NCBI GenBank assembly: GCA_023953695.1
Contig: JAMLJG010000020.1
Coordinates: forward strand, 1-48,057
Direction: 5' to 3'
Source of the DNA: Kiritimatiellia bacterium
GTDB taxonomy: Bacteria > Verrucomicrobiota > Kiritimatiellia > CAIVKH01
DNA: 48,057 nucleotides
Both the position numbers and the translations under genes were made by a program. Shown piece after piece: positions 34,375-43,243 of this stretch. Below the pieces are notes generated by a model. The model worked only from the letters and a program-made list of their open reading frames with translations. It was not told where the DNA came from and ran no database searches. How positions within the stretch are numbered: position 1 is the stretch's first letter; each line of letters begins with the position of its first letter.

Positions 34375-36626
34375 TCATTGAGCGCGAGGTCAGTTTGTGG
34401 AGCGTGAGCGCGGATGCACCGATCACCGAGGCCCTGCGGCGACTCGACGCAAATCACAAAGGTTTCATTCTCGGTGTTGACGAGTATGGCGTCTTGGAAG
34501 GCGTCCTGACGGATGGCGATGTGCGGCGCTGGCTGATGGGGCAGGTCGCCGTCAATTTGACGCAGCCGGTGCGCGACATTCTCGTTCGCACGTGCGTGGT
34601 GGCTCAGGAGAGCGAGGCGCAGGAGGATATCCGCCGCCGCTTTTCCGATCGGATCAAGTTCATTCCGTTGCTGGATGCGCGCCGCCGCCTGATCGGCGTT
34701 GTGCGGCGGCGCGGTTTGCTGGAAGGACTGCGAATTGGCGAGCGTTTGATCAGCGACGAGAGCCCTGTCTTTGTGATCGCGGAAATTGGCATCAATCACA
34801 ATGGCAGCGTCGAGATGGCGCGCCGGTTGGTTCGCGCTGCGAAAGACGCGCGGGTGGATGCGGTGAAGTTTCAGATGCGGTCCATGGCCCAACTCTATCG
34901 CCACACACCCGGCGGCAGCGTGACGGGTGAAGACCTCGGCGCCCAATACACGCTCAATCTCTTGGAAAAGTTCGAGCTGCCCGTGCCCGATATGTTGTCG
35001 CTGTTCGACTACGCTCGCGACCAGGGCTTGTCCGTTCTCTGCACGCCGTGGGAAGAGGAGAGCTTGCGCGTGCTGGAAGAATATGGAATGGAGGCCTACA
35101 AAGTGGCTTCTGCCGACCTCACGAATCATCCGTTTCTCGAAAAGATGGCGCGAACGTACAAGCCGCTGATCCTCTCGACCGGCATGTCCACAGAGGATGA
35201 GATCGTGGAGACCGTGAAGGTGCTGCGGCGGAATGGAAGTTCGTACGCATTGCTGCATTGCAACTCGACCTATCCTGCGCCGTTCAAAGACATCAATCTG
35301 GCCTATCTCGCGCGACTGAAAGCCATTGGTGGGTGCCCCGTTGGGTATTCGGGCCACGAGCGCGGCATTCACGTCGCGACCTCGGCGGTTTGCCAAGGCT
35401 CAAAAATTATCGAAAAGCATATCACGTTGGACCGTTCGCTCGAGGGTTCAGACCACAAGGCGAGTCTCTTGCCGGACGAGTTTAGAGCCATGGTGGAAGG
35501 GATTCGGCAAGTCGAGGAGTCCATCGGGTCGGGCCACGCGCGAACCTTGTCGCAGGGCGAGCTGATGAATCGCTCGAACTTGGCGAAAAGCCTCGTCGCG
35601 GCGCGCGACATCGCGCAGGGCGAAGAGATTGATGAGCACGCGGTAGAGATTCGCAGTCCCGGCCGCGGCCTGCAGCCGAATCGAAAGGCAGAGCTGATTG
35701 GGCGTCGCGCGTTGCGGGATCTCAAGAAGGGCGATTTCTTTTTCGCGAGCGATATTGAGCAGCCGATGGCGCAGGCGCGAAACTATAGTTTCAGCCGACC
35801 GTGGGGCGTGACGGTGCGGTGGCACGACTTCCAGGAAATCCAAAAGATGTCGAACCCGGATTTTGTGGAGTTTCATTTGAGTTTCAAAGATATGGAGGAG
35901 GACTTCGCGCGGTTCTTTGATGGGCCGCTGGATTTGGATTTCAAGGTGCACAGTCCGGACACGTTCAATGGCGATCACCTCCTGGATTTGTCGAACCCGG
36001 ACGAAGAGCACCGGAAGCGCTCTGTCGCAGAGTTGCAGCGCGTGGTGGATCTGACGAGGAAGTTGAAACCCTATTTCAAGAAGGCGACGCGGCCCGTCAT
36101 CATTGTGAGTCTGGGCGGGTTCTCGCGCGACGGATTTCTTGCCGAGTCGGATGTGAGCAGGCGCTATGAAATCATGGCGCACAGCTTGCGCGAGCTCGAT
36201 GCGAATGACGTCGAGATCATCGGGCAAACGCTGCCACCTTTCCCGTGGTATTTCGGTGGACAGATGTATTTGAATCTGTTCGTTCGGCCGGAGGACACCG
36301 TGGCCTTTTGTCGGGCGAACGATCTGCGTTTGTGCTTCGATATCAGCCACTCCAAGCTCGCCTGCACTCACTACAAGACCTCTTTCAAGGAGTTTGTGGA
36401 TCAGGTGGGTCCGCTCGCGGCGCATCTGCACATGGCCGACGCGCGTGGGACGGATGGCGAGGGGCTTCAGATTGGCGAGGGCGAATTGGATTTTCCCGCA
36501 CTCTGCGCACAACTCAAGGCCGTCTGCCCGGAGGCCTCGTTTATGCCGGAGATCTGGCAAGGACACAAAAACAGGGGCGAGGGCTTCTGGACCGCACTTG
36601 AGCGGTTGGAGCGATTTGGTCTGTAG
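34371..36626 (+). CDS. CBS - NeuB-type nonulosonate synthase - SAF - TIM-barrel epimerase fusion
   Basis: One 751-residue protein holds four parts. Residues 1-115 are a CBS pair (FILGVDEYGVLEGVLTDGDV; FIPLLDARRRLIGVVRRRG). Residues about 133-398 are a NeuB/PseI/LegI synthase: FVIAEIGINHNGS, VDAVKFQMRS, LCTPWEEESL, LILSTGMSTEDEI, HCNSTYPAP, GYSGHERGI and EKHITLDRS. Residues about 400-465 are the SAF/antifreeze domain (AARDIAQGEEIDE; GRGLQPN). Residues about 466-751 look like an AP_endonuc_2 sugar isomerase/epimerase: FHLSFKDMEEDF, CFDISHSKLACTH, HLHMADARG and FMPEIWQGH carry the usual metal ligands. The synthase condenses PEP with a hexose. The CBS part may sense a nucleotide. The last domain may supply or alter the sugar. 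Normal NeuB proteins have about 340-360 residues. Confidence 0.92.
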   Translation: MIIEREVSLWSVSADAPITEALRRLDANHKGFILGVDEYGVLEGVLTDGDVRRWLMGQVAVNLTQPVRDILVRTCVVAQESEAQEDIRRRFSDRIKFIPLLDARRRLIGVVRRRGLLEGLRIGERLISDESPVFVIAEIGINHNGSVEMARRLVRAAKDARVDAVKFQMRSMAQLYRHTPGGSVTGEDLGAQYTLNLLEKFELPVPDMLSLFDYARDQGLSVLCTPWEEESLRVLEEYGMEAYKVASADLTNHPFLEKMARTYKPLILSTGMSTEDEIVETVKVLRRNGSSYALLHCNSTYPAPFKDINLAYLARLKAIGGCPVGYSGHERGIHVATSAVCQGSKIIEKHITLDRSLEGSDHKASLLPDEFRAMVEGIRQVEESIGSGHARTLSQGELMNRSNLAKSLVAARDIAQGEEIDEHAVEIRSPGRGLQPNRKAELIGRRALRDLKKGDFFFASDIEQPMAQARNYSFSRPWGVTVRWHDFQEIQKMSNPDFVEFHLSFKDMEEDFARFFDGPLDLDFKVHSPDTFNGDHLLDLSNPDEEHRKRSVAELQRVVDLTRKLKPYFKKATRPVIIVSLGGFSRDGFLAESDVSRRYEIMAHSLRELDANDVEIIGQTLPPFPWYFGGQMYLNLFVRPEDTVAFCRANDLRLCFDISHSKLACTHYKTSFKEFVDQVGPLAAHLHMADARGTDGEGLQIGEGELDFPALCAQLKAVCPEASFMPEIWQGHKNRGEGFWTALERLERFGL

Positions 36627-36637
36627 GATTCGCTGGG

Positions 36638-38002
36638 ATGAACAAGACTGCAATCATTCTACCGGTCGAGACGAAGTCGCGCGAATTTCACGGCAAGTTG
36701 TGGATGGCGTTGCATTTGTTGCATGCGGGCCATCCGGTCCTCTTCGGGTCGCAGGCGCGACTGTGGGACTATGCGGACGTGGTGGAGCCAGCGATCTATT
36801 TGGACAAGAGCGTTGCGGCGACTCGCGCCACGTGGTTTCAGCGCTGCCGCGCCATGGGGCACAACGTGGTGTCGTGGGATGAGGAAGGGTTGGTCTTCTT
36901 CGACGCATGGCTGTACCGGAAACAGCGAATTGATCCGCGGTCCTTCGAGTCCGTTGCGCGATTTTTCGCGTGGGGCGAGGTGCAGCGCGATGCGATCTGC
37001 GAGGAGTATCCGCAATTTCGCGATACGATCGCGCTGTGCGGCAATCCGCGTTTCGACTTCCTTCGTCCTGAATTGCGCAGCTTTTACGACAAGGCCGCGG
37101 CGGAGCTGCGCCAACGCTTTGGGCCCATGCTGTTGGTGAACACGAATTTCGCATTTCACAACCACTTCAAGTCGCCGGAAGAAGTCCAGAAGTTGTTGGC
37201 GCGCTATCCGATCAACAGCGAGCCGGGCTACATGGACAAGTGGATCGCGATGCATCGCGAGATGCACGAGGCGTATCTCGCGGTGGTCCCCGATATTCTT
37301 GCGCGCTATCCGAATCACGCGGTTGTGGTGCGGCCGCATCCGTCGGAGAGTCACGCGCCGTGGCTCGAACTGGCGAAGCAGCATCCGCGCCTGCATGTGG
37401 ATTCGAGCGGCAACGTTCACGAATGGATTCTCGCGTCGGAAGTGGTGATTCATTTCAACTGCACGACTGCGGTGGAGGCCTATTTGCTTGATGTTCCGGC
37501 CATCGCGTATCGGCCCAAGCGCTATCCGCGCTATGAGAATCACTTGCCCAATGCGCTCAGCGAAAACGCCTTCTCCGAAGCGGAGCTGATGGTGGCGTTG
37601 GAGGGGCGGGGCAGTGCGCGCGAGCGCGGCGTTTTGTGGACGGCGGAGCAGCAGGCCACGGCGGAGCGCTATATGGCAGGACTCAGCGGGCCGACGGCCG
37701 CGGAGCGAATTACGGCCGAAATTGTGGAGCAGGCGAATCGCATTCAGCCGCGTCGCTTTTCGCTTGCCGAGCGGTTGAGCGCGTCGGCAAGACGCGCGTG
37801 GCGGGTGAAGTTGCACGCCCGGCGCGAGGCGCAGGTGGAGACGGATGGATACAGTGCGCAGAAGTTTCCGGGTTTGGATGAGGCTGAAATTCGCGAAACC
37901 ATGAATCGCATGATGGAGTGCTCCGGCGTGCGGGCGAAATACGAGGTTCGCCCGTTTGCGAAGTATTGCTTCTGGCTGATTCCCACAGGGGAGGGCGCGT
38001 GA
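36638..38002 (+). CDS. Surface carbohydrate biosynthesis protein, GT-B-like
   Basis: The 454-residue protein resembles a group annotated as surface carbohydrate biosynthesis proteins. It has a first half with ILPVETKSREFHGKLWMALH and FFAWGEVQRDAICEEYP, and a second half with AVVVRPHPSESHAPW and VVIHFNCTTAVEAYLLDVPAIAY, the 'RPHPsE' plus 'n.TsavEA...g.P.ia' pattern also seen in KpsS/LipB-type capsule proteins and CDP-glycerol transferases. A GT-B glycosyltransferase acting on an acidic sugar is likely. It lies 11 bases after the NeuB-type fusion, so it may transfer the CMP-linked sugar made there; that link is an inference. Confidence 0.8.
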   Translation: MNKTAIILPVETKSREFHGKLWMALHLLHAGHPVLFGSQARLWDYADVVEPAIYLDKSVAATRATWFQRCRAMGHNVVSWDEEGLVFFDAWLYRKQRIDPRSFESVARFFAWGEVQRDAICEEYPQFRDTIALCGNPRFDFLRPELRSFYDKAAAELRQRFGPMLLVNTNFAFHNHFKSPEEVQKLLARYPINSEPGYMDKWIAMHREMHEAYLAVVPDILARYPNHAVVVRPHPSESHAPWLELAKQHPRLHVDSSGNVHEWILASEVVIHFNCTTAVEAYLLDVPAIAYRPKRYPRYENHLPNALSENAFSEAELMVALEGRGSARERGVLWTAEQQATAERYMAGLSGPTAAERITAEIVEQANRIQPRRFSLAERLSASARRAWRVKLHARREAQVETDGYSAQKFPGLDEAEIRETMNRMMECSGVRAKYEVRPFAKYCFWLIPTGEGA

Positions 38003-38769
38003 GTCTGCGCATCGAGTTTTGCGGCGTCCCCGCATCGGGCAAGAGCACGCTGTGCGCGGCTGCGGTGAATGCGCTGCGCGCGCGTGGCAGGCGCGTGCTG
38101 GATCGCGAAGACGTGGTGAAAATGGGGTTAAGCGCGCGGGATTTCGGCCTCGTTGGCAATGCGGTGGGGCGACTCTTTCCTGCGTGGCGTCGCCGCGTTC
38201 TCGGTTTGCCGCATGGACTAAACGACTGGCACGCATTTGCTGTGGAGCGTCCGGCATTCGTAGCGCTGCTGCACGAGTGGCTCGCTGTGGAGGGCGGCGA
38301 TTCGGTGTGGCGAAGCGCGATCTTCTATGCGCTGTTGACCTCGGCCTTTGAGTTGCAATTTGCCGAAGCGTCGCGGGAGACGGCGCTGCTCGATGAGGGT
38401 TTCGCTCATCGCTTCTTTTCTCTTCGCGGCTACCGCGGGTTGGGGCGTAATGAGGATGCCGCGCGCTACGCGGCGGCGATGCCCCTGCCTGCGGCGCTGA
38501 TTTGGGTGGATACGCCGCCCGAAGTGTGCGTGGAGCGCGTGCAAAAGCGCGCGCAGATGCCCGTTCTTTTTAGCGGCGAACCGGCGGATATCCTTCCGCA
38601 GCGATTTGCTGAAGGCTCCGCGTTGCTCCGCTCGCTCGCCGATGCCGTGGCGGCGCGCGGGGTGCCGGTCTTTCGCGCGAGTGGAATCGAGCGCGTGGAG
38701 AGCGAAGCGCAGCGTCTCGCTGAGTTTGTCGAAACGATCTGGGCGGATGCCAAGAGGGAAACGCAATGA
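37999..38769 (+). CDS. P-loop kinase-like protein in the glycan locus
   Basis: From the GTG overlapping the previous stop the product has 256 residues. It opens with IEFCGVPASGKSTLC, a Walker A GxPxSGKST (about 8-16). LLDEGFAHRFF is Walker B-like and IWVDTPPEVCVERVQKR is the 'v.l..pp..c..R...R' lid-like segment found in thymidylate-kinase and nucleoside-kinase-like proteins. So it probably uses ATP to phosphorylate a small molecule or lipid. An in-frame start at 37918 falls inside the previous gene. The substrate is unknown; the methyltransferase gene follows with an ATGA overlap. Confidence 0.85.
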   Translation: MSLRIEFCGVPASGKSTLCAAAVNALRARGRRVLDREDVVKMGLSARDFGLVGNAVGRLFPAWRRRVLGLPHGLNDWHAFAVERPAFVALLHEWLAVEGGDSVWRSAIFYALLTSAFELQFAEASRETALLDEGFAHRFFSLRGYRGLGRNEDAARYAAAMPLPAALIWVDTPPEVCVERVQKRAQMPVLFSGEPADILPQRFAEGSALLRSLADAVAARGVPVFRASGIERVESEAQRLAEFVETIWADAKRETQ

Positions 38770-39611
38770 AGTTCACGGATTTGTATCGGGATCGCCCGCT
38801 CAGCGAAGGGGTGCCGGATTTGGCCGCGCGCTATGTCGAGCACAAGCGCAAACGATTTGATGAGCGATTGTCCTCTACCCTTAGTCGCGGGGGACTGAAT
38901 GACATCGTCGAATGCTGCCGACGGCTCATTGATCTATCGTCCGGTCCCAAGACGGTCGCTGTGGTTGGATGTGGGCCGAGCCCGCTCACGGTGAAATCGC
39001 TGATTGAAAAGGGGTTTGATGCCGTTGGGATTGAGCCGGTACACGAGAGTCTGGCGGCTGCGCGGGAGTACCTGGGAGACGAATCGCGCGCGCAGTGGGG
39101 CGTTGCCGAGGCGATGCCTTTTCCGGACGAGTCGCAGCGCATTGTGTTGATGGAGGGTGTTCTCGAACACGTAGATTCGCCCGGCAAGAGTTTGGCGGAA
39201 ATGTTTCGCGTGTTGGTGCCGGGCGGCGTGCTCTTTGTCCGAACGACGAACCGCTTGCGCTTCTCGCCCTTCGGGCGCAATGGCGAATATCGCGTGCCGT
39301 TTTACAACTGGTTCCCGCGCGCGGTGAAGGAGTCGTACGTCTTCCAACACCTGCACTACCGGCCGACGCTGGCGGACTATTCGCCGCGCCCAGCAGTGCA
39401 CTGGTATAGCTTCGCCGATTTGTGTTCGCTGGGACGGCAGGCGGGTTTTGCGCAATTCTACTCGCCAATGGATTTGCTGAATCTGCATCGGGGCAGCGGG
39501 CAGCCGGGGCTTGGCAAGCGCGCGCTCGACGCGCTGCGCAGGAATCCGTGGATTCGCGCGGCGAATTTGACGTTGATCGGTGGCAGCATCTACATGTGGA
39601 AGCGGCGATAG
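38766..39611 (+). CDS. SAM-dependent methyltransferase
   Basis: The 281-residue protein has VAVVGCGPSPLTVKSLIEKG (cofactor-binding 'vlevGcG.G' with variant Gly spacing), VGIEPVHESLAAAREYLG, AEAMPFPDESQRIVLMEGVLEHV and RVLVPGGVLFVRTTNR, as in UbiE/UbiG-type methyltransferases. The C-terminal part has hydrophobic, aromatic-rich sequence (YNWFPRAVKESYVFQHLHY) that may bind a glycan or lipid. It is coupled to the kinase-like gene by ATGA. A sugar or chain-end methylation is the likely role. Confidence 0.93.
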   Translation: MKFTDLYRDRPLSEGVPDLAARYVEHKRKRFDERLSSTLSRGGLNDIVECCRRLIDLSSGPKTVAVVGCGPSPLTVKSLIEKGFDAVGIEPVHESLAAAREYLGDESRAQWGVAEAMPFPDESQRIVLMEGVLEHVDSPGKSLAEMFRVLVPGGVLFVRTTNRLRFSPFGRNGEYRVPFYNWFPRAVKESYVFQHLHYRPTLADYSPRPAVHWYSFADLCSLGRQAGFAQFYSPMDLLNLHRGSGQPGLGKRALDALRRNPWIRAANLTLIGGSIYMWKRR

Positions 39612-39636
39612 TCGAACGCAAGCGCGAGAACTCGTT

Positions 39637-40860
39637 ATGAATGTCGGCATGTTCATCGCATCGTATTTCCCCGACATCGCGGGCGGCGCGGAGCAGCAGT
39701 GCCGTCGGCTGTCGGAGGAGTTGGTGCGGCAGGGTCACTCGGTGACCATTCTCACGACACGCGCGCGCCGCGATTCTCCATCCGAAGCCATGGAGAACGG
39801 CGTGCGGGTGATTCGACTCGCGCGTGTTGAAGCGCTCTTCGGTCGCCGGTCGGCGCCAGCATCCTCGAGCGAGGGACGAGCTGAATCGGCATCGCGTGCG
39901 CCAGTGCGGCCATCGTTTGCGAGCCGCATGGCGGCTGGGGTGGTGCGTCGCATCAATTTGTGGCTGATGTTGATTGGCATGGCGCGCGTGATGCGTCGGA
40001 TGAGGAATGAGATAGAGATCTGGCATGTGCATGTGGCGGCGCTGACTGCGGGCTGGTGTGGATTGTGGGCGAAGGCGATGGGGATTCCCGTTGTTTGCAA
40101 AGGGGCGAATCTGCCCGCCTTCTCCGACGAAGCCGGCATTCCGTTTGGGCGCGCGATGCGTGCGTCGCGAAGACGCCTCCACTTCATCGCGCTGACACCG
40201 GAAATGAAGGATGACCTCGTTTCGAGCGGAGTGGCGGCCGAACGCATCGCAATTATTCCGAACGGGATTCCTCTTGCATCCGTTGTCCCTCGCCCCGACC
40301 CAGGCGCGCAGGGCGTGGTGCTCTTTGTCGCCAATCTCACGAGGCCGGTGGAGAACAAGGCCTTCGATGTCTTGTTCGACGCGTGGTCGCGCGTGCAGGC
40401 GCAACGGCCTGAGGCGCGACTGCTGGTTGCGGGCGCCGGGGATCCGACGGTGTGGCGGCAGTATTTGAGAGAGCGCGGAGCCGATTCATCGGTGCGCTTC
40501 GCCGGGCGAGTGTCGGATGTGGATGCCCTATATCGCAGCGCCTTGATGTTGGTGCTTCCCTCGCGCCGAGAGGGGATTTCGAATGCGCTACTCGAAGCGC
40601 AGAGTTGCGGGGTTCCGGCCGTCGTCAGCGCAATCCCGGGCAATACCTTTGTGGTGGGCGATGGAGAGAACGGCCTGGTGGTTCCCGTCGGCGATGCGGA
40701 GGCGTTGTCGGCTGGCGTGATCCGGCTGCTGGATGATCCCGCATTGCGCGAGCGCATGAGCCGCGCAGCCATTGCACGGGTGAATGCAGAGTTTCGGATG
40801 GACTCCGTTGCAAAGCGAGTGGTGGAGTTCTATGCCATTGCTGGAGGACGAAGCGGGTGA
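39637..40860 (+). CDS. GT4 glycosyltransferase
   Basis: The 407-residue GT-B protein starts at ATG 39637 with VGMFIASYFPDIAGGAEQQC, then AAGVVRRINLWLMLIGM as a hydrophobic patch. The C-terminal domain has VLFVANLTRPVENKAFDVL, RLLVAGAGDP, VRFAGRV and the SRREGISNALLEAQSCGVPA motif with the E-x7-E pair typical of GT4. A start at 39580 falls inside the previous gene. It overlaps the next gene by GTGA and is a close paralogue of it. Confidence 0.95.
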   Translation: MNVGMFIASYFPDIAGGAEQQCRRLSEELVRQGHSVTILTTRARRDSPSEAMENGVRVIRLARVEALFGRRSAPASSSEGRAESASRAPVRPSFASRMAAGVVRRINLWLMLIGMARVMRRMRNEIEIWHVHVAALTAGWCGLWAKAMGIPVVCKGANLPAFSDEAGIPFGRAMRASRRRLHFIALTPEMKDDLVSSGVAAERIAIIPNGIPLASVVPRPDPGAQGVVLFVANLTRPVENKAFDVLFDAWSRVQAQRPEARLLVAGAGDPTVWRQYLRERGADSSVRFAGRVSDVDALYRSALMLVLPSRREGISNALLEAQSCGVPAVVSAIPGNTFVVGDGENGLVVPVGDAEALSAGVIRLLDDPALRERMSRAAIARVNAEFRMDSVAKRVVEFYAIAGGRSG

Positions 40861-42101
40861 ATACTGCATCCGAACCAGGCACTCGTCTTCGGGTCGCGAT
40901 GTTGATGTGGGCGTGTGCTCCCGATCGGGAGGGTGGCGCCGAGAAGCAATGTCGCCGGATTGCGGTGGAGTTGAAGCGACAGGGGATTGAAGTTTTGATC
41001 GTGACGAGTCTGCCATTTGCGGATGCTCCGGCGCGCGAGGTTTGGGAGGGCGGCACAATTGTGCGATTGGGCCGGCGCGTTCCGTTGATTAACCGTGTAA
41101 TCCGGTGGGTGCGGAAGCGGTTGGCACGAACCCCTTCCAAGGCGCTTTTGTTCTGGCTAGAGCTGCCCCTGCAGCGGATTGCGCGACGCTGCTTTCTCTC
41201 GGAGTTTCGCGCGTGGTTGCGGACGGATGAAGCGCGCAGAGTGAGTGTTTTCCACGCGCATGATGCGGTGTGGTTGTCGGGATTGGCTGTTGAAGCGGCG
41301 GACGTCGTGGGTGGCGTCGCGCTGGGGAAAGCCAGTTCGAACTATCCGCTGCGCCCCGTCGGATACGACATCCCGGAGCGACGGCACTGGGCAGCGCTGC
41401 GCCAACGCGCCGCATACATCGCTCCGACGGAGCATCTGAAGAATGAGTTGATGAAGAAACGTATTCCCGAGGAGCGCACATTTGTGATTCCGAATGGGGT
41501 CACGTTGCCCGATGTGAGTTCGTGGAACTCAGAAGGCGCTGTTCTTTATGTGGGGAATCTTTCGCAAGGCGCCGACTATAAGGCGTTTGACGTTCTCTTT
41601 GATGCGTGGCGTCGCGTGTGTGCACAACGTCCCGACGCGCGGCTGAGTGTGCTCGGTGGCGGAGAAGATGCGTACTGGCGATCCCTGGTGCGCGAGTGGG
41701 GTTGTGCGGAGAGTGTTCAGTTTTGCGGCTATCAACCAGATCCGGCGCGGTTCTATCGCGACGCGCGATGCTTTGTTTTGCCCTCGCGCGCGGAGGGAAT
41801 GTCGAACGCCTTGCTGGAGGCTCAAGCGTGGGGTTTGCCGTGTGTCGTTTCGGATATTCCGGCTAATCGGGCCGTGGTCGAAGACGACGCAAATGCCCTG
41901 ATCGTGCCGGTCGGCGATGCGGCGGCGCTGGCGGACGCGCTCCTTCGCCTTGCGAAAGACGATTCGTTGTGCCGACGATTTGGCGAAGCCGCCCGGCAGA
42001 ATGCGGAGCGTCGTTTTGATATACGCATTGCGGCGACACAGCTCGCGGAGGTGTATCGCCATTTGCTTATGCGGCGGGCGCAGAAGGGCGGTGTGGCGTG
42101 A
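40857..42101 (+). CDS. GT4 glycosyltransferase, paralogue of the preceding gene
   Basis: The 414-residue protein starts at a GTG in a GTGA overlap. N-terminal VAMLMWACAPDREGGAEKQC, then VLYVGNLSQGADYKAFDVLF, RLSVLGGGEDAYW, SVQFCGYQPDPARFY and SRAEGMSNALLEAQAWGLP. These line up step by step with the gene at 39637 (GGAEQQCRR/GGAEKQCRR; KAFDVLFDAW in both; SNALLEAQ in both), so the pair arose by duplication and diverged. Retaining GT-B transfer is expected; substrates are unknown. Confidence 0.95.
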   Translation: MNTASEPGTRLRVAMLMWACAPDREGGAEKQCRRIAVELKRQGIEVLIVTSLPFADAPAREVWEGGTIVRLGRRVPLINRVIRWVRKRLARTPSKALLFWLELPLQRIARRCFLSEFRAWLRTDEARRVSVFHAHDAVWLSGLAVEAADVVGGVALGKASSNYPLRPVGYDIPERRHWAALRQRAAYIAPTEHLKNELMKKRIPEERTFVIPNGVTLPDVSSWNSEGAVLYVGNLSQGADYKAFDVLFDAWRRVCAQRPDARLSVLGGGEDAYWRSLVREWGCAESVQFCGYQPDPARFYRDARCFVLPSRAEGMSNALLEAQAWGLPCVVSDIPANRAVVEDDANALIVPVGDAAALADALLRLAKDDSLCRRFGEAARQNAERRFDIRIAATQLAEVYRHLLMRRAQKGGVA

Positions 42102-43243
42102 GGGTATTGCATTTCTGCTGGGAGTATCCGCCGCGCGGATCGGGTGTGGGGAAATATATTGCGGAGATATCGGCGGGTCTTCGCGAGCTGGGACACGAAA
42201 CGATCATCGCCACGAGTCGCGGCGCGGGCCTTCCCGAAAGAGAGGAGTTTCCGAACGGTTCCATTCATCGCATCTACGACGAGTCGGAAATTGGATCGCG
42301 CGCCGTCGTGGATCGGGTCTTGGCGCTGGCGCGCGAGATGCGCGTGGATTTGATTGAGGCGGTGGATCACTTGGGCGAAGCGGCGGAAATGCTCACGATC
42401 CAGTCGCGCCCCCCGGTGTTGATCAACTGTCGCTACAACGATGTCGTCCTGCGCGCTCGCTATGCTCAAGCGTGGCATGCGTGGCAACGCCGTGCGATTG
42501 ACCTGGCCTGTCTGCGCGAGCGCAAGCGCCTGGCGCGCGAGCGCACCTCGATCGAGGGCGCGGAGCTGCTCGCCGCCCCATCGGCCTGGATGCTCGATGC
42601 GCTACTGGATCAGGGGTTGCGTCTGCCGGAGCGAAGGGCTGTGTTGCCGAAACCGCTGGCATCACTTCCCGACTGGAAGAACGCGGAGGCTGCCGAGCCC
42701 ACCCTTCTTCTCGTCGGACGAATTGATATCGGCAAGGGCATCGGCTATTTGCCTGAAATCCTTCGCCGCGTGGCGCGCCGACAGCCGGGGGTGGTCCTTG
42801 AACTCGCGGGCGGCGATTCCTATGCGCGATTCCTCGGCTCGATGCGGGATTGGCTCGAGCGCCATTTGGGTGCCGAACGAGCGCGCGTTCGATTTCTCGG
42901 CCCGCTTCGCCCGCGCGAGTTGGATGAGGCGTATCGCCGCGCCTGGGCCGTGATCGTGCCTTCGCGGTGGGACACTTCACCGACCGCATTGCTTGAGGCC
43001 ATGGCGCGCGCAAAACCCGTTGTTGCCAGCCCATTTGGCGGCATGTCGGAATACCTGGGCGACAAGCGATGGATTGCTGATCCCGGCCAACCTGCGTTTG
43101 CCGAAACTGTACTCTCGCTGCTGGAGGACGAACCGGGTCGGCGCGCGCTCGGAGAATATCTGCGCAAGCGCCTTGCGCAGGAATACTCGCCGCGCCGCGC
43201 GGCGGAACGCTTTGTTCAATTTGCGGAGAGCGCATTGCGATGA
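42098..43243 (+). CDS. GT4 glycosyltransferase
   Basis: The 381-residue protein starts at a GTG in a GTGA overlap with the previous stop. N-terminus VLHFCWEYPPRGSGVGKYIA matches the Gly-rich entry of GT4 enzymes, LLLVGRIDIGKGIGYLPEIL and VVLELAGGDSY mark the second Rossmann domain, and SRWDTSPTALLEAMARAKPV carries the usual E-rich motif, with the first Glu changed to Asp. It overlaps the next gene by ATGA. Confidence 0.94.
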   Translation: MRVLHFCWEYPPRGSGVGKYIAEISAGLRELGHETIIATSRGAGLPEREEFPNGSIHRIYDESEIGSRAVVDRVLALAREMRVDLIEAVDHLGEAAEMLTIQSRPPVLINCRYNDVVLRARYAQAWHAWQRRAIDLACLRERKRLARERTSIEGAELLAAPSAWMLDALLDQGLRLPERRAVLPKPLASLPDWKNAEAAEPTLLLVGRIDIGKGIGYLPEILRRVARRQPGVVLELAGGDSYARFLGSMRDWLERHLGAERARVRFLGPLRPRELDEAYRRAWAVIVPSRWDTSPTALLEAMARAKPVVASPFGGMSEYLGDKRWIADPGQPAFAETVLSLLEDEPGRRALGEYLRKRLAQEYSPRRAAERFVQFAESALR

